Assembly: GCF_004322705.1 (NCBI RefSeq)
Contig: NZ_SIZZ01000001.1
Span: forward strand, 868,001 to 932,000
Direction: 5' to 3'
DNA: 64,000 nt
DNA from: Dyella terrae
Lineage (GTDB): Bacteria; Pseudomonadota; Gammaproteobacteria; Xanthomonadales; Rhodanobacteraceae
In this document: positions 51,409 through 60,520 of the stretch, piece after piece
Layout of the letters: every line of letters begins with the position of its first letter
Position numbering within the stretch: the stretch's first letter is position 1
Translations under genes and position numbers: made by a program
The notes under the pieces: model-generated
Told to the model about the DNA's origin: nothing
The model's database searches: none
Seen by the model: the letters and a program-made list of their open reading frames with translations, nothing else

Positions 51409-54081
51409 ATGAATCCCCCTCTCGTGCAGCCCGACATCGACCCTGCGGAAACGCGCGAATGGCTCGAGGCGTTCGAGGCGGTCACCAACGCGGATGGGCG
51501 CACCCGCGCGCATTACCTGATCGATCAGCTCAGCGACTTCGATGTCCACCGGCACGGCGATCTGCACGGCCGCGTCACCACGTCCTACGTGAATACCATT
51601 GCGCGGGCTCGCCAGCCGGATTACCCCGGCAACCTGGCGATCGAACAGCGACTCAACGCCTACATCCGCTGGAACGCGATGGTGATGGTGCTCCGGGCGG
51701 GCAAGCATTCGAACGTCGGCGGCCATATCGCCACGTATCAGTCCGCAGCTGTGCTCTATGACGTGGGCTTCGATCACTTCTTCCGCGGACGCACCGACAA
51801 ATTCGACGGCGACATGGTCTACATCCAGGGTCACTCCGCGCCGGGCATCTATGGGCGTGCGTTTGTCGAAGGCCGCCTCAGCGAGGAGGTGATGGACAAC
51901 TTCCGTCGTGAGTCGGCCACTGCCGGGCTGTCCTCCTATCCGCATCCGCGCCTGATGCCCGATTTCTGGCAGTTCCCCACGGTGTCCATGGGGTTAGGGC
52001 CGCTGACCGCCGCCTACCAGGCGCGTTACATGCGCTACCTGGAGTATCGCGGGCTGAAGGAACATCAGGGCCGCAAGGTCTGGGCGTTTCTTGGCGACGG
52101 CGAGATGGACCAGCCCGAATCCCTGGCGGCCATCTCTGTCGCCGGACGCGAGCGACTGGATAACCTGATCTTTGTCGTCAACTGCAACCTGCAGCGCCTG
52201 GATGGCCCGGTGCGCGGCAACAGCAAGGTGATGCAGGAACTTGAGGGGACGTTCCACGCAGCGGGCTGGAACGTCATCAAGGTCATCTGGGGCAGTGGCT
52301 GGGATCGCCTTTTGGAGAAGGACACGAGCGGCCTGCTTCGCCAGCGCATGATGGAGTGCGTCGACGGCGACTACCAGACCTTCAAGTCGCAGAACGGCGC
52401 CTATGTGCGCGAGCATTTTTTCGGCAAGTATCCAGAGTTGCTGGCCCTGGTGGCCGATATGTCGGACGAAGACATCTGGAAGCTCACGCGCGGCGGCCAC
52501 GATCCGGAAAAGGTGCACGCAGCCTACGCGCAGGCTGTCGCCACCCAGGGCCGGCCAACGGTGATCCTGGCCAAGACCGTCAAGGGCTTTGGGATGGGCG
52601 AAGCTGGCGAAGGCCAAAACATCAATCACCAGTTGAAGAAGATGAGCGCGGATGCGGTCCGTGCGTTCCGCGATCGCTTTGCGCTGCCAGTCAGCGATGC
52701 GCAGCTTGACGACATGCCGTATCTGCGTCCGGAGCCTGGCAGCGAGGAAGCCCGCTATTTCGCTGCGCGCCGCGCCGCACTCGGCGGCCAGCTTCCCTCT
52801 CGCCATCACAATGTGCCTGCGCTGCCGATACCGTCGCTTTCCAGCTTCGATGGCCTTCTCAAGGGCAGCGGCGAGCGCGGGCAATCCACCACCATGGCGT
52901 TCGTCCGCATCCTCAGCACGCTGCTGAAGGATCCCAACCTCGGCAAGCTGGTCATCCCCATCGTTCCGGATGAGTCGCGCACGTTCGGCATGGAAGGCCT
53001 GTTTCGCCAGATCGGCATCCACTCCTACCTCGGCCAGCTTTACACCCCGCAGGATGCCGGGCAGCTGAGCTATTACAAGGAGGCCAAGGACGGGCAGATC
53101 CTGCAGGAAGGCATCAACGAATCCGGGGCCATTTCGTCGTGGATCGCGGCGGGCACGTCCTACAGCAACCATGGCTTGACCACGATTCCGTTCTACATTT
53201 TCTATTCCATGTTTGGCCTGCAACGCGTCGGCGATCTGGCCTGGGCTGCTGCCGATGCCAGGACGCGCGGCTTCCTGCTGGGCGCAACCTCGGGGCGCAC
53301 CACCCTGATGGGAGAGGGCCTGCAGCATGACGACGGCCATAGCCACGTGCTGTCGTCCGTCATTCCCAGCTGCATCTCGTACGACCCGACGTTCGCCTAT
53401 GAGCTGGCCGTCATCGTCCAGGACGGCATGCGGCGCATGTTCGCCGAGCAGGAAGACATCTACTACTACATCACCATCCTCAACGAGAACTACCCTCACC
53501 CGGCCATGCCCGAGGGTGTTGAAGCGGGGATCCTCAAGGGCCTCTACCTGCTGCGCGAAGACAGCACCACATCAAAGGAAGCACCGCGTGTGCAATTGAT
53601 GGGCAGCGGCGCCATCCTCAACGAAGTGTTGGCGGCGGCCGAACTCCTGAAGAAGGACTACGCGATTCACTGCGATGTCTGGAGCGCGACCAGCCTCACC
53701 GAAGTTCGTCGCGATGGCCTCGCTGCCGAGCGCTGGAACATGCTTCATCCAGAAGCCGAGCCCCGCGTGCCTTACGTTCAAACTTGCCTGGCTGGCCGCC
53801 GGGGTCCGGTGGTGGTCGCTACCGATTACATGAAAATCGTGGGTGACCAGATTCGTCCGTTCGTCCCTGACCGCCGCTTCGTCGCATTGGGCACGGATGG
53901 TTTTGGTCGCTCCGATACGCGAGCCGCGCTGCGCACGTTCTTCGAGGTCGACCGACACTTCATTGCGCTCGCGGCACTCAAAGCGCTGGCCGATGACGGG
54001 CAGGTGCCGCGCTCACGGGTTTCCGATGCCATCCTGGCATTCGGCATCGATCCGGAAAAGACCGATCCGGCCGCCGTGTGA
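51409..54081 (+). CDS. aceE: Pyruvate dehydrogenase E1 component, homodimeric type
   Basis: 890 aa, normal for the AceE type. Decarboxylates pyruvate with thiamine diphosphate and loads the acetyl group onto lipoyl-E2. Seen: N-terminal REWLEAFEAVTNADGRTRAH, GGHIATYQSAAVLYDVGFDH, HSAPGIYGRAF, and the ThDP motif from FLGDGEMDQPESLAAISVAG through NLIFVVNCNLQRLDGPVRGN. The C-terminal half carries the EGINESGAISSWIAAGTSYS, GRTTLMGEGLQHDDGHSH and YEDIYYYIT-like segments. Start ATG 51409 follows GGAGG at good distance. Codon use is typical of the core genome. E2 follows after 13 bases, but no E3 gene is linked. The control by MarR suggests a second, inducible copy that borrows E3 from the housekeeping complex. 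Confidence 0.95.
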   Translation: MNPPLVQPDIDPAETREWLEAFEAVTNADGRTRAHYLIDQLSDFDVHRHGDLHGRVTTSYVNTIARARQPDYPGNLAIEQRLNAYIRWNAMVMVLRAGKHSNVGGHIATYQSAAVLYDVGFDHFFRGRTDKFDGDMVYIQGHSAPGIYGRAFVEGRLSEEVMDNFRRESATAGLSSYPHPRLMPDFWQFPTVSMGLGPLTAAYQARYMRYLEYRGLKEHQGRKVWAFLGDGEMDQPESLAAISVAGRERLDNLIFVVNCNLQRLDGPVRGNSKVMQELEGTFHAAGWNVIKVIWGSGWDRLLEKDTSGLLRQRMMECVDGDYQTFKSQNGAYVREHFFGKYPELLALVADMSDEDIWKLTRGGHDPEKVHAAYAQAVATQGRPTVILAKTVKGFGMGEAGEGQNINHQLKKMSADAVRAFRDRFALPVSDAQLDDMPYLRPEPGSEEARYFAARRAALGGQLPSRHHNVPALPIPSLSSFDGLLKGSGERGQSTTMAFVRILSTLLKDPNLGKLVIPIVPDESRTFGMEGLFRQIGIHSYLGQLYTPQDAGQLSYYKEAKDGQILQEGINESGAISSWIAAGTSYSNHGLTTIPFYIFYSMFGLQRVGDLAWAAADARTRGFLLGATSGRTTLMGEGLQHDDGHSHVLSSVIPSCISYDPTFAYELAVIVQDGMRRMFAEQEDIYYYITILNENYPHPAMPEGVEAGILKGLYLLREDSTTSKEAPRVQLMGSGAILNEVLAAAELLKKDYAIHCDVWSATSLTEVRRDGLAAERWNMLHPEAEPRVPYVQTCLAGRRGPVVVATDYMKIVGDQIRPFVPDRRFVALGTDGFGRSDTRAALRTFFEVDRHFIALAALKALADDGQVPRSRVSDAILAFGIDPEKTDPAAV

Positions 54082-54094
54082 CGCCGAGGCTTAT

Positions 54095-55426
54095 ATGAAT
54101 CAGCTGAAAGAAATACGCGTGCCGGATCTCGGTGGCGCTCAGGACGTTCCCGTCATCGAGTTGCTTGTCAACGTCGGCGATCGCATTGCCGTGGACCAGG
54201 GCATCATGACGCTGGAGTCGGACAAGGCGACCATGGAGGTCCCTTCATCCACTGCAGGCATTTTGAGGGAATGGAAGGCGCGCCTTGGCGATACGCTTTC
54301 CGAAGGCAACGTGATCGCGTTGATCGAAGTGGCCCACGTCGTCGAGAGTCCCCCCGGGCCAGTTCATGAGACACCGCCTCTTCACGCACCCCCTGCGCCA
54401 TCGATGGTGACGGCCGTGGCCGCAACGACCATCGTGGACGGCGATTCGCCGTGCATGGATCCACTGAAGTCCACTACGCGCCGGGAGATCCAGCCCAGCG
54501 CCATGCCCTACGCGAGTCCCTCGGTACGCCAACTGGCCCGCACGCTTGGCGTATCGCTGGGCGTTGTCAGCGGCACAGGCCGCAGCGGCCGCATCATGCG
54601 CGTTGACGTGGAGACTTACGTGCGTGGTGCCTTGTCCGGCGTCCATGGACGCGTGGAAGCGACAAGTTCGCCGAAACCGCAAGGCGGGTTGAACCTCCTG
54701 CCCTGGCCAAGGATCGACTTCAGCAAGTTCGGCGATGTGGAGGAGCAGCCGCTTCAACGCATCCGGAATATCGCAAGCGCCCATCTATCACGGAGCTGGG
54801 CCTTCATTCCGCATGTCACGCAGCACGATGAGGCAGACGTCACCGATCTCGAGGACCTGCGTCTGCAGCTCAATCGCGACTTGGTAAAGGATGGCACCAA
54901 GCTCACTCTGCTCGCTTTCCTGATCAAGGCATGTGGATGCCTGCTTAAGCGTTTCCCGCGTTTCAATGCCTCGCTCGATGAGCGAGGTGACATGCTGACC
55001 CTGAAGAAGTACTGCCATATCGGGTTTGCAGCGGAAACGCCGCAAGGTCTGGTTGTTCCGGTCGTGCGTGATGTCGCCAAGAAGGGCATTGTCGAGATTG
55101 CGCAAGAGGTGGCAGCGCTCGCCGCGCGCGCGCGGGCGAGCCAACTGGCACCCAACGACATGCAAGGCGGCTGCTTTTCGATCAGCTCGCTGGGTGGTAT
55201 CGGCGGGAGCGCCTTCACACCGATGGTGAATGCGCCCGAGGTGGCGATTCTTGGCGTGTCCAGGTCCTCCGTTCAACCCGTGTGGGACGGTGTTGCATTT
55301 CAGCCGCGCCGCCTGCTTCCGCTTTCCTTGTCTTACGACCATCGCGTCATCGACGGCGCGGCAGCGGCTCGTTTCACCACTGAGCTTGCCCGCTTGCTTG
55401 GCGACTTCAGGCGCGCACTGCTCTGA
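54095..55426 (+). CDS. aceF: Pyruvate dehydrogenase E2 (dihydrolipoyl acetyltransferase), one lipoyl domain
   Basis: 443 aa. Seen: one N-terminal lipoyl domain with the attachment Lys in LESDKATMEVPSS near residue 44, a Pro/Ala-rich linker, a peripheral-subunit-binding domain (YASPSVRQLARTLGVSLGVV, then GRSGRIMRVDV), and the acyltransferase core ending in LSYDHRVIDGAAAARF with the catalytic His and Asp of HxxxDG. Housekeeping E2 proteins of this group often have two or three lipoyl domains, so this version is compact. ATG 54095 follows aceE by 13 bases. Together the two genes form an E1-E2 operon under the adjacent MarR protein; lipoamide dehydrogenase must be encoded elsewhere. Confidence 0.93.
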   Translation: MNQLKEIRVPDLGGAQDVPVIELLVNVGDRIAVDQGIMTLESDKATMEVPSSTAGILREWKARLGDTLSEGNVIALIEVAHVVESPPGPVHETPPLHAPPAPSMVTAVAATTIVDGDSPCMDPLKSTTRREIQPSAMPYASPSVRQLARTLGVSLGVVSGTGRSGRIMRVDVETYVRGALSGVHGRVEATSSPKPQGGLNLLPWPRIDFSKFGDVEEQPLQRIRNIASAHLSRSWAFIPHVTQHDEADVTDLEDLRLQLNRDLVKDGTKLTLLAFLIKACGCLLKRFPRFNASLDERGDMLTLKKYCHIGFAAETPQGLVVPVVRDVAKKGIVEIAQEVAALAARARASQLAPNDMQGGCFSISSLGGIGGSAFTPMVNAPEVAILGVSRSSVQPVWDGVAFQPRRLLPLSLSYDHRVIDGAAAARFTTELARLLGDFRRALL

Positions 55427-55464
55427 ATGCGATGGCCTTCCATCTCCACCGAAGACCAAACGCC

Positions 55465-57015
55465 TCAGGGCGAGAGAGGCCCCGGCTCACCGAACCAACG
55501 CAGCGCCGCGCCCGCCGGAGTGACGGGATGGTCGACGCTTTCACCAACCCACGCCACAACGCCATCTGGACGCACCAATAGTGCATTCACGCCGAGCGCG
55601 TTCTCGACGTGACCGGAAACGTAAGTGATCCGATCATGCCAGCGGCTGGCAAGCTCCCGGTGTGGCTCGTGTTCGTCGAAATCCAGCCACAAACCCCGGC
55701 CACGCGTCATCAGGTCGCCAACCCTCGCCGCGCCTGACACGAGGAAATCCGGAACACTACGCCCCACGAGTGGATGAACACCTCCCAGATCGTAGCGAAG
55801 CGAAACACCCCATACGCGCTCCGCGAAGTAGGTTGCGCCGTCACGCGTATCGACGAGTTGTCGAATGGTCGCTTCGAGAGCACGTGAACTCGGACTTGGA
55901 CGCATCAGCGCGACCTGAGCCCGCGACCAGTCGAGAACCTCTTTTCCTACGGGATGGCGTTCGTCCTGATAACTATCGAGCAAGCCGGCGGGCGCATCGC
56001 CGCGAATCGTGGTGGCGAGCTTCCAGCCGAGATTCATCGCATCACCGATACCGAGATTGAGCCCCTGCCCGCCCAGGGGCGAATGAATGTGCGCAGCGTC
56101 ACCGGCAAGGAGGATGCGGCCTTTGCGGTAGTGGGTTGCCTGACAGGCACGGTCGGTAAACGTGGTGACCCGATGCAAGGCGGTTACGGTCACGCCAGTC
56201 TGGGAAATACGGCGCAGCACCATCTGCACATGTTCGAGCGTGATCGGTTGGGTGCGATGGAAGGCGCCGCCGTCGAAATCGACCATGGCGATGGTGCCGG
56301 GGCGGGCGTAGGTATACATGCCGGTTGGCGTGTAGGTGCGTCCTGGTTGAAGTACTTCCTCGTCTTCAAGCTCGGCCTGAAAGGAGTAGCCGGTGAATTC
56401 CGGATCGGTGCCAACCAACTCGAATCCGGCCAGCTTGCGCACCGTGCTGCGGCCGCCGTCGCAACCCACCAGCCAGCGTCCGACGAAGGTCTCCCCGTTG
56501 CTGCGCACGATGACGCCGTCGTCCGTTTGATCGACGTCGCATACGGCGACACCGCGCCGGATATCGACACCGAGCGCGCGGGCCCGTGTCGCGAGCACCA
56601 TTTCGAGGGATTCCAGGGTCACCATCAGGCTGGTGCCTGCAGGGCTCGGCAGGTGCCAGGGCCAGCGTGAGGCGTCGATCTGGTCGTGGAAGAACGGAAT
56701 GCCGGCGAAGTGCCCTGCCGGACGTCGCTTCTCCTGCATCCAGTGGGCCGCTTTGTGTGTCGCCCCGGACGCCTCGTTCGCTTGCTGAGCATCCTTGACG
56801 GCATCAAGCAGCCCGCGACGATGGAGCGCTTCCAGCGTCGGGACGGAAAGGCCGCGCATGCCAAAAGGCAGCCGCTTCAGGGGCGAAGTCGGATCGCCGG
56901 CTTGCTCGAGCACCAGAACCGACTGGCCCTGCAGCGCAAGTTCGCACGCGAGAAAGAGACCGACGGGACCGGCGCCGGCAATAACAACGTCATGGGATAT
57001 TGGAAGGCTGTGCAT
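55465..57015 (-). CDS. FAD-dependent aromatic-type monooxygenase (PheA/TfdB family)
   Basis: 516 aa. Seen: the FAD-binding fold DVVIAGAGPVGLFLACELAL at the N-terminus (GxGxxG), the DG motif in WLVGCDGGRSTVRKLAGF near residue 165, and the GD motif LLAGDAAHIHSPLGGQGLNL near 285. A C-terminal thioredoxin-like domain follows (RPDGVVAWVG near the end), as in phenol and resorcinol hydroxylases and in tetracycline-inactivating relatives. ATG 57015 begins MHSLPISHDVVIAG; upstream frame is open but unlike protein. It stands alone, facing away from the SRPBCC-ArsR pair. Hydroxylates an aromatic or polyketide-like substrate with NAD(P)H and oxygen; the substrate is unknown. Confidence 0.85.
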   Translation of the reverse strand: MHSLPISHDVVIAGAGPVGLFLACELALQGQSVLVLEQAGDPTSPLKRLPFGMRGLSVPTLEALHRRGLLDAVKDAQQANEASGATHKAAHWMQEKRRPAGHFAGIPFFHDQIDASRWPWHLPSPAGTSLMVTLESLEMVLATRARALGVDIRRGVAVCDVDQTDDGVIVRSNGETFVGRWLVGCDGGRSTVRKLAGFELVGTDPEFTGYSFQAELEDEEVLQPGRTYTPTGMYTYARPGTIAMVDFDGGAFHRTQPITLEHVQMVLRRISQTGVTVTALHRVTTFTDRACQATHYRKGRILLAGDAAHIHSPLGGQGLNLGIGDAMNLGWKLATTIRGDAPAGLLDSYQDERHPVGKEVLDWSRAQVALMRPSPSSRALEATIRQLVDTRDGATYFAERVWGVSLRYDLGGVHPLVGRSVPDFLVSGAARVGDLMTRGRGLWLDFDEHEPHRELASRWHDRITYVSGHVENALGVNALLVRPDGVVAWVGESVDHPVTPAGAALRWFGEPGPLSP

Positions 57016-57261
57016 GGGTGACTCCAGTGTCGATGCGATGTTCGACCGGAGCGTTCCCCGTATGCGAGAACCCCTCGGACGAATGATGGGACGCCTGATG
57101 CGTCCGATATTCGTCGCGGGGGTCTCGGGCACGAAGCCAAAGACCAGAGCTTTCGTTACCGAAAGGACTTGGGCTTACCAAACCAAGTCTGCCTTTTCCG
57201 ACTCGGCTACGTTACCACGGCAGGCAGGGCGCGGCTATGCGCGCCCCTGCCACTGCATGGG

Positions 57262-57756
57262 TCAGGCCGCCAACAACTCGTCCAGCTGGGCGAACTGCTC
57301 GGGCAGGCCTTCCGCCGAGCCGGCAAGCGCTTCGTCCAGCGCAGCTTCGGTGGGGTAGCGTTCGTGGAACGTCACCAGCGTTTTATCGCCGCGCTCTTCA
57401 AACGTCACGGTGGTGACCGCGCCCTGATCGCTTTCGTCATTCGACCAGACGATCCGCTTGTTCGGCGTCACTTCCTTGTACGAGCCGAAGAAGGTCATCG
57501 GCTGATCAAAGGCCGGGTGGCGGAAGACGAGGCGATACGAGCCACCCGTCCGAATGTCCATGTCGCACGACTCCAGTGTCATGCCGACGGATTTTGGCAC
57601 CCACCATTGCCTGAACAAATCCGGATTGCTCCATGCTTCAAAAACGATGTGCACGGGGGCATCGAATATCCGGGTGACGACGAGTTCTCGGTCGGACTTG
57701 CGTTCCACGGCTGTAGGGTTCAGAGCGACAGCACTACTTGCGGTTGCTTGTGGCAT
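57262..57756 (-). CDS. SRPBCC/AHSA1-family protein
   Basis: 164 aa. Seen: RELVVTRIFDAPVHIVFEAW then FRQWWVPKSVGMTLESCDMD and VWSNDESDQGAVTTVTFEER, the helix-grip pattern of AHSA1 (activator of Hsp90 ATPase homologue) START-like proteins. The first 23 bases overlap the end of the arsR-type gene, so the proteins are made together. Known: ArsR-SRPBCC pairs are widespread, and the SRPBCC member binds a small hydrophobic ligand in its cavity. Function of this member is unknown; a detoxification or resistance role is often proposed. Confidence 0.83.
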   Translation of the reverse strand: MPQATASSAVALNPTAVERKSDRELVVTRIFDAPVHIVFEAWSNPDLFRQWWVPKSVGMTLESCDMDIRTGGSYRLVFRHPAFDQPMTFFGSYKEVTPNKRIVWSNDESDQGAVTTVTFEERGDKTLVTFHERYPTEAALDEALAGSAEGLPEQFAQLDELLAA

Positions 57757-58096
57757 TTGCCTTCTCCTTACTCTTCATGTGCTCGACAAGTTGATCCAGT
57801 GCGTCGAAGCGCGCATTCCAGAGCTGACGGTGCTGGTCGATCCAGGCGGCCTCTTCCTCCAGCCGTCGATGACCTAGCTTGCAGGTGCGTACGCGACCGA
57901 GCTTCTCGGTCGTCACAAGCCCTGCTTCTTCCAGAATGGTCACGTGCTTCTTCATGCCCGTGAGGGTCATGTCAAATCGCAGTGCAAGGTCGGTAATGGA
58001 GCAATCGGACCGGCCGAGCTGCTCCAGCACGCCACGTCGGGTGACGTCCGAAAGCGCGGCAAACGTGGCGTCGAGGCGGGCCTGATAGTGAACCAT
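57734..58096 (-). CDS. ArsR-family winged-helix repressor
   Basis: 120 aa. Seen: MVHYQARLDATFAALSDVTR at the start, then RRGVLEQLGRSDCSITDLAL and the recognition helix MTLTGMKKHVTILEEAGLVT with the wing KLGRVRTCKL. This is the subgroup without metal-binding cysteines that accompanies SRPBCC genes. The start ATG 58096 lies inside a perfect 18-bp palindrome, and related genes begin the same way (MV-x-Y), so longer starts were rejected. There is no good ribosome site, which suggests a leaderless or weakly translated message. Occupation of the palindrome would shut off transcription directly. It overlaps the SRPBCC gene by 23 bases. Confidence 0.85.
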   Translation of the reverse strand: MVHYQARLDATFAALSDVTRRGVLEQLGRSDCSITDLALRFDMTLTGMKKHVTILEEAGLVTTEKLGRVRTCKLGHRRLEEEAAWIDQHRQLWNARFDALDQLVEHMKSKEKANATSNRK

Positions 58097-58105
58097 ATGG
58101 TTCAC
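58088..58105. promoter_or_regulatory. Perfect 18-bp palindrome over the ArsR start codon
   Basis: GTGAACCATATGGTTCAC is self-complementary, and its central CATATG contains the ArsR start codon. Candidate autoregulatory operator that could block transcription and coincide with the translation start. Confidence 0.65.
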
Positions 58106-58140
58106 TGTACGCCGCGGAGTCGACATGCGCAAGTAGCGAT

Positions 58141-58160
58141 CGGGGGCACAAAGGCCCCCG
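58141..58160. repeat. Perfect 7-bp hairpin CGGGGGC/GCCCCCG
   Basis: Loop ACAAAG, no T-run. It lies between the ArsR gene start region and the end of the minus-strand SnoaL-like gene. The ~100 bases after it hold nothing else I can support. Confidence 0.35.
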
Positions 58161-58261
58161 AATCCACGACAGTTCAGCCGAGATCACATCCCCGGATCTC
58201 GCGGGGTGAACAGCGCGATCATGTCCTCGTTGCGCGGAACCGCATGAGCCGCGCCCTGATG

Positions 58262-58843
58262 TCAGCCGCCGTATTGCTTCGGAATCGGGAACTCGGGCGT
58301 TTCGCCCTGCCAGTAGATCGTCACGACCCACCAACGCTTCCCATCAAACATCAACTGGAAACTGTTGATGCCACGCTGGAACGGTTTGGCATCTGAAGCG
58401 TCGTGGCGCGATTCGTAGGTACTGAAAAGCTGGACGATGTTGCCGTAGCGATCTTCCGTGCGATGGGCTTCGCGCTCGAAGAAGCCATCCTTTTTCAGCA
58501 TGGGGCCCGCCAGTTGAATGTAATCCTCTACGCTCAACACCCGCGCCGAGGTGACGCCATCTTTGGTGCGCGCGGAGATCAAACGGGCGCCTGGCGCAAA
58601 CAGTGAGCGCATCCGGTTCCAGTCACGCTCTTGTCCCTTGGGGCCTGAAATCACATCGTAGACCGCGCCGACGATCGCGTTGATGGAAGCGACGTCTTCA
58701 GGGCGAGCTGCGGGCGTCTCAGCAGGCCCCGGGGAAGCCGGCGCAGGTGCGGTAGCGCTTTGCGCTGTTGCGTTCCCCAGCGGAATCCCGACCAGCGCCA
58801 GGGTGCTCAACAATGCCCATTTGCGAAGCGATACAGATTGCAT
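58262..58843 (-). CDS. Exported SnoaL/DUF4440-like NTF2-fold protein
   Basis: 193 aa. Seen: signal peptide (MQSVSLRKWALLSTLALVG, then NATAQ), an Ala/Pro-rich spacer, then DVASINAIVGAVYDVISGP, RMRSLFAPGARLISARTKDG, SVEDYIQLAGPMLKKDGFFE and FQLMFDGKRWWVVTIYWQGE. This is the cone-shaped NTF2-like fold common to SnoaL and DUF4440 proteins. Start ATG 58843 is chosen because the signal peptide begins there; upstream frame is non-coding in character. Likely periplasmic. Known members act as ligand-binding proteins or small isomerases; no catalytic signature stands out. Confidence 0.78.
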   Translation of the reverse strand: MQSVSLRKWALLSTLALVGIPLGNATAQSATAPAPASPGPAETPAARPEDVASINAIVGAVYDVISGPKGQERDWNRMRSLFAPGARLISARTKDGVTSARVLSVEDYIQLAGPMLKKDGFFEREAHRTEDRYGNIVQLFSTYESRHDASDAKPFQRGINSFQLMFDGKRWWVVTIYWQGETPEFPIPKQYGG

Positions 58844-58979
58844 GGCGTGCTCCCGGCTGCCTGTGGTTCGAAAGGGTGGGACAACATCGAAGCCGCACGG
58901 TAAGGAGCTTGGTGAGCGACGGCAAGTGCACGTCGTCAGGCCGGCTGACGCTCGTGCACTGCACCAAATGCCTGAGGCG

Positions 58980-59351
58980 TTACGGCTCCAGATAGAAGCC
59001 CATCGGAATGAGCTCCACAGCCCAACCACCTTCTTCGCCAATCTGCGCTGCCGGGTGCATGGAGGCGATCCGGAGCGCCTCTTCGGGGTCGTCCGCCTCA
59101 ATGATGAAAAGGCCACCCACGACTTCCTTGGTTTCGGTATAGGGCCCATCCGTCACGTGCGTCTTGCCGCTTCGCGGCCGAAGCGTCTTCCACGTTTCAA
59201 GATCGCCGAGCGACGCGGACACCCGCACCTTGCCGGTGGCGTACATCTTTTCATCCAGCGCGGGGCATTGGCTCACGATCTTCTTGATCTGGTCCGGCGC
59301 CATGGCTGCGAACTGGTCGGGGGTGAAGTAGGCCAGGCCGAGGTATTTCAT
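58980..59351 (-). CDS. YCII-related domain protein
   Basis: 123 aa. Seen: MKYLGLAYFTPDQFAAMAP, a middle with LRPRSGKTHVTDGPYTETKE, and VVGGLFIIEADDPEEALRIA then HPAAQIGEEGGWAVELIPM. This is the DGPYxExKE plus ExHP-like layout of the YCII family (ferredoxin-like dimer), often placed beside sigma factors, SRPBCC or ArsR genes. ATG 59351 has AAGGAC nine bases upstream. Function unknown; some members are involved in dehalogenation or small-molecule turnover. It lies 136 bases upstream of the SnoaL-like gene in the same orientation and could share a transcript with it. Confidence 0.82.
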   Translation of the reverse strand: MKYLGLAYFTPDQFAAMAPDQIKKIVSQCPALDEKMYATGKVRVSASLGDLETWKTLRPRSGKTHVTDGPYTETKEVVGGLFIIEADDPEEALRIASMHPAAQIGEEGGWAVELIPMGFYLEP

Positions 59352-59585
59352 GGGGCGTCCTTTTTTGGGTGGGTAGGTAGTGACGACGAAGCGGATGGTC
59401 CGGAATCGACAGTGACATGGAAGTTTATGTCCACGAACGCGTCCGGCCCATGCCAAAAGCCCTTATGTCTAAAGGCCTTATGCCAAACGACCTCCATGAC
59501 TTCTGCGCCATTGATCGCCCTGCTCGCAGATACCTACGATCCGTCAAGCCGCCCCTCGCCATGCTGGCCACTCAAAGGAATGTCC

Positions 59586-60461
59586 ATGAAATCCATGCGC
59601 CTCGCCACCATCGTTGCCTGCCTCGCACTTGCCCCGGCATTGCATGCCGCATCGGCCAAGCCCATTCAGTTCCAGCCCTTCATGGAGCGTGCCCTGATCG
59701 TCAACGCGACGATCAATGGCCACCCCGGTACCTTCATGTTCGACACCGGCGGCGGCATCAGTTTCATCTCGCCGAAGTTTGCCGCGGAAATCGGTTGCAA
59801 GCCGTGGGGACAGATCACCGGTTTCCAGATGACCGGCAACCGCCTGGACATGCAGCGTTGCGACAATGTGTCGGTGCAGGTCGATCAACACCAGGTGCGT
59901 CGCGAGACGGTAGGTGTGTTCGACATGGATAAGTTCCTGCCGACCGGCTCAAAGGAGAAGATCGACGGCTCGCTGGCCCTCGATATCTTCGATGGCCAGG
60001 TGGTGAAGTTCTCTTACAGCGAACGCACGCTCACCGTGCTGGACCAGTCCGCCGTCGCTGCACTGTCGAAAAAGACGCCCTCCGTGCCCATCCACGTCGT
60101 GCGTGAAGCCGAAGGCCTCGCGCTGGCGGTTAACCTGCCGGTGAAAACCGATAACGGCACGGCCTGGTTTGAACTGGATTCGGGCAACACCAGCCCCTTC
60201 ATCCTCGCCGGCAAGCATCTGGCTGACACCTTCAAGCTCGACAACGATCCCCGGACCAAGCAGACCATCAAGACCGCGCTTGCCGATGGTCAGCCGATCG
60301 AAGGCAACGTCAAGGTGCTGGACCTCACGCTCGACGGCAATCTCGGCATGACCTTCCTGTCGAAGTACGACGTCACCATTGACATGGCGAATCATCGTGC
60401 CTGGGTGGTTCCGAGCAAGGGAAGCGAGGTGGCGAGTTCGGCAAAGCCGGCATCGGAGTAA
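59586..60461 (+). CDS. Exported retropepsin-like aspartyl protease
   Basis: 291 aa. Seen: signal peptide MKSMRLATIVACLALAPALH then AASAK. Two aspartyl-protease half motifs follow: TFMFDTGGGISFISPKFAAE near residue 57 and AWFELDSGNTSPFILAGKHL near 195. Each carries the D-T/S-G triad, so one chain has both active-site lobes. TFLSKYDVTIDMANHRAW near the end resembles the closing strands. The ATG at 59586 follows AAAGGAA. Known: such periplasmic proteins occur widely in Proteobacteria with few characterised. The gene stands alone and is followed by the structured element copy 2. Confidence 0.8.
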   Translation: MKSMRLATIVACLALAPALHAASAKPIQFQPFMERALIVNATINGHPGTFMFDTGGGISFISPKFAAEIGCKPWGQITGFQMTGNRLDMQRCDNVSVQVDQHQVRRETVGVFDMDKFLPTGSKEKIDGSLALDIFDGQVVKFSYSERTLTVLDQSAVAALSKKTPSVPIHVVREAEGLALAVNLPVKTDNGTAWFELDSGNTSPFILAGKHLADTFKLDNDPRTKQTIKTALADGQPIEGNVKVLDLTLDGNLGMTFLSKYDVTIDMANHRAWVVPSKGSEVASSAKPASE

Positions 60462-60520
60462 CGCTGCGGACGCATCGCGCGTGCTCCCCATACGACATGT
60501 GGTGAGCGCGCGCGGCATTC

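Noticed and set aside
51994-53499. 501-codon minus-strand frame
   Set aside because: Antisense to aceE.
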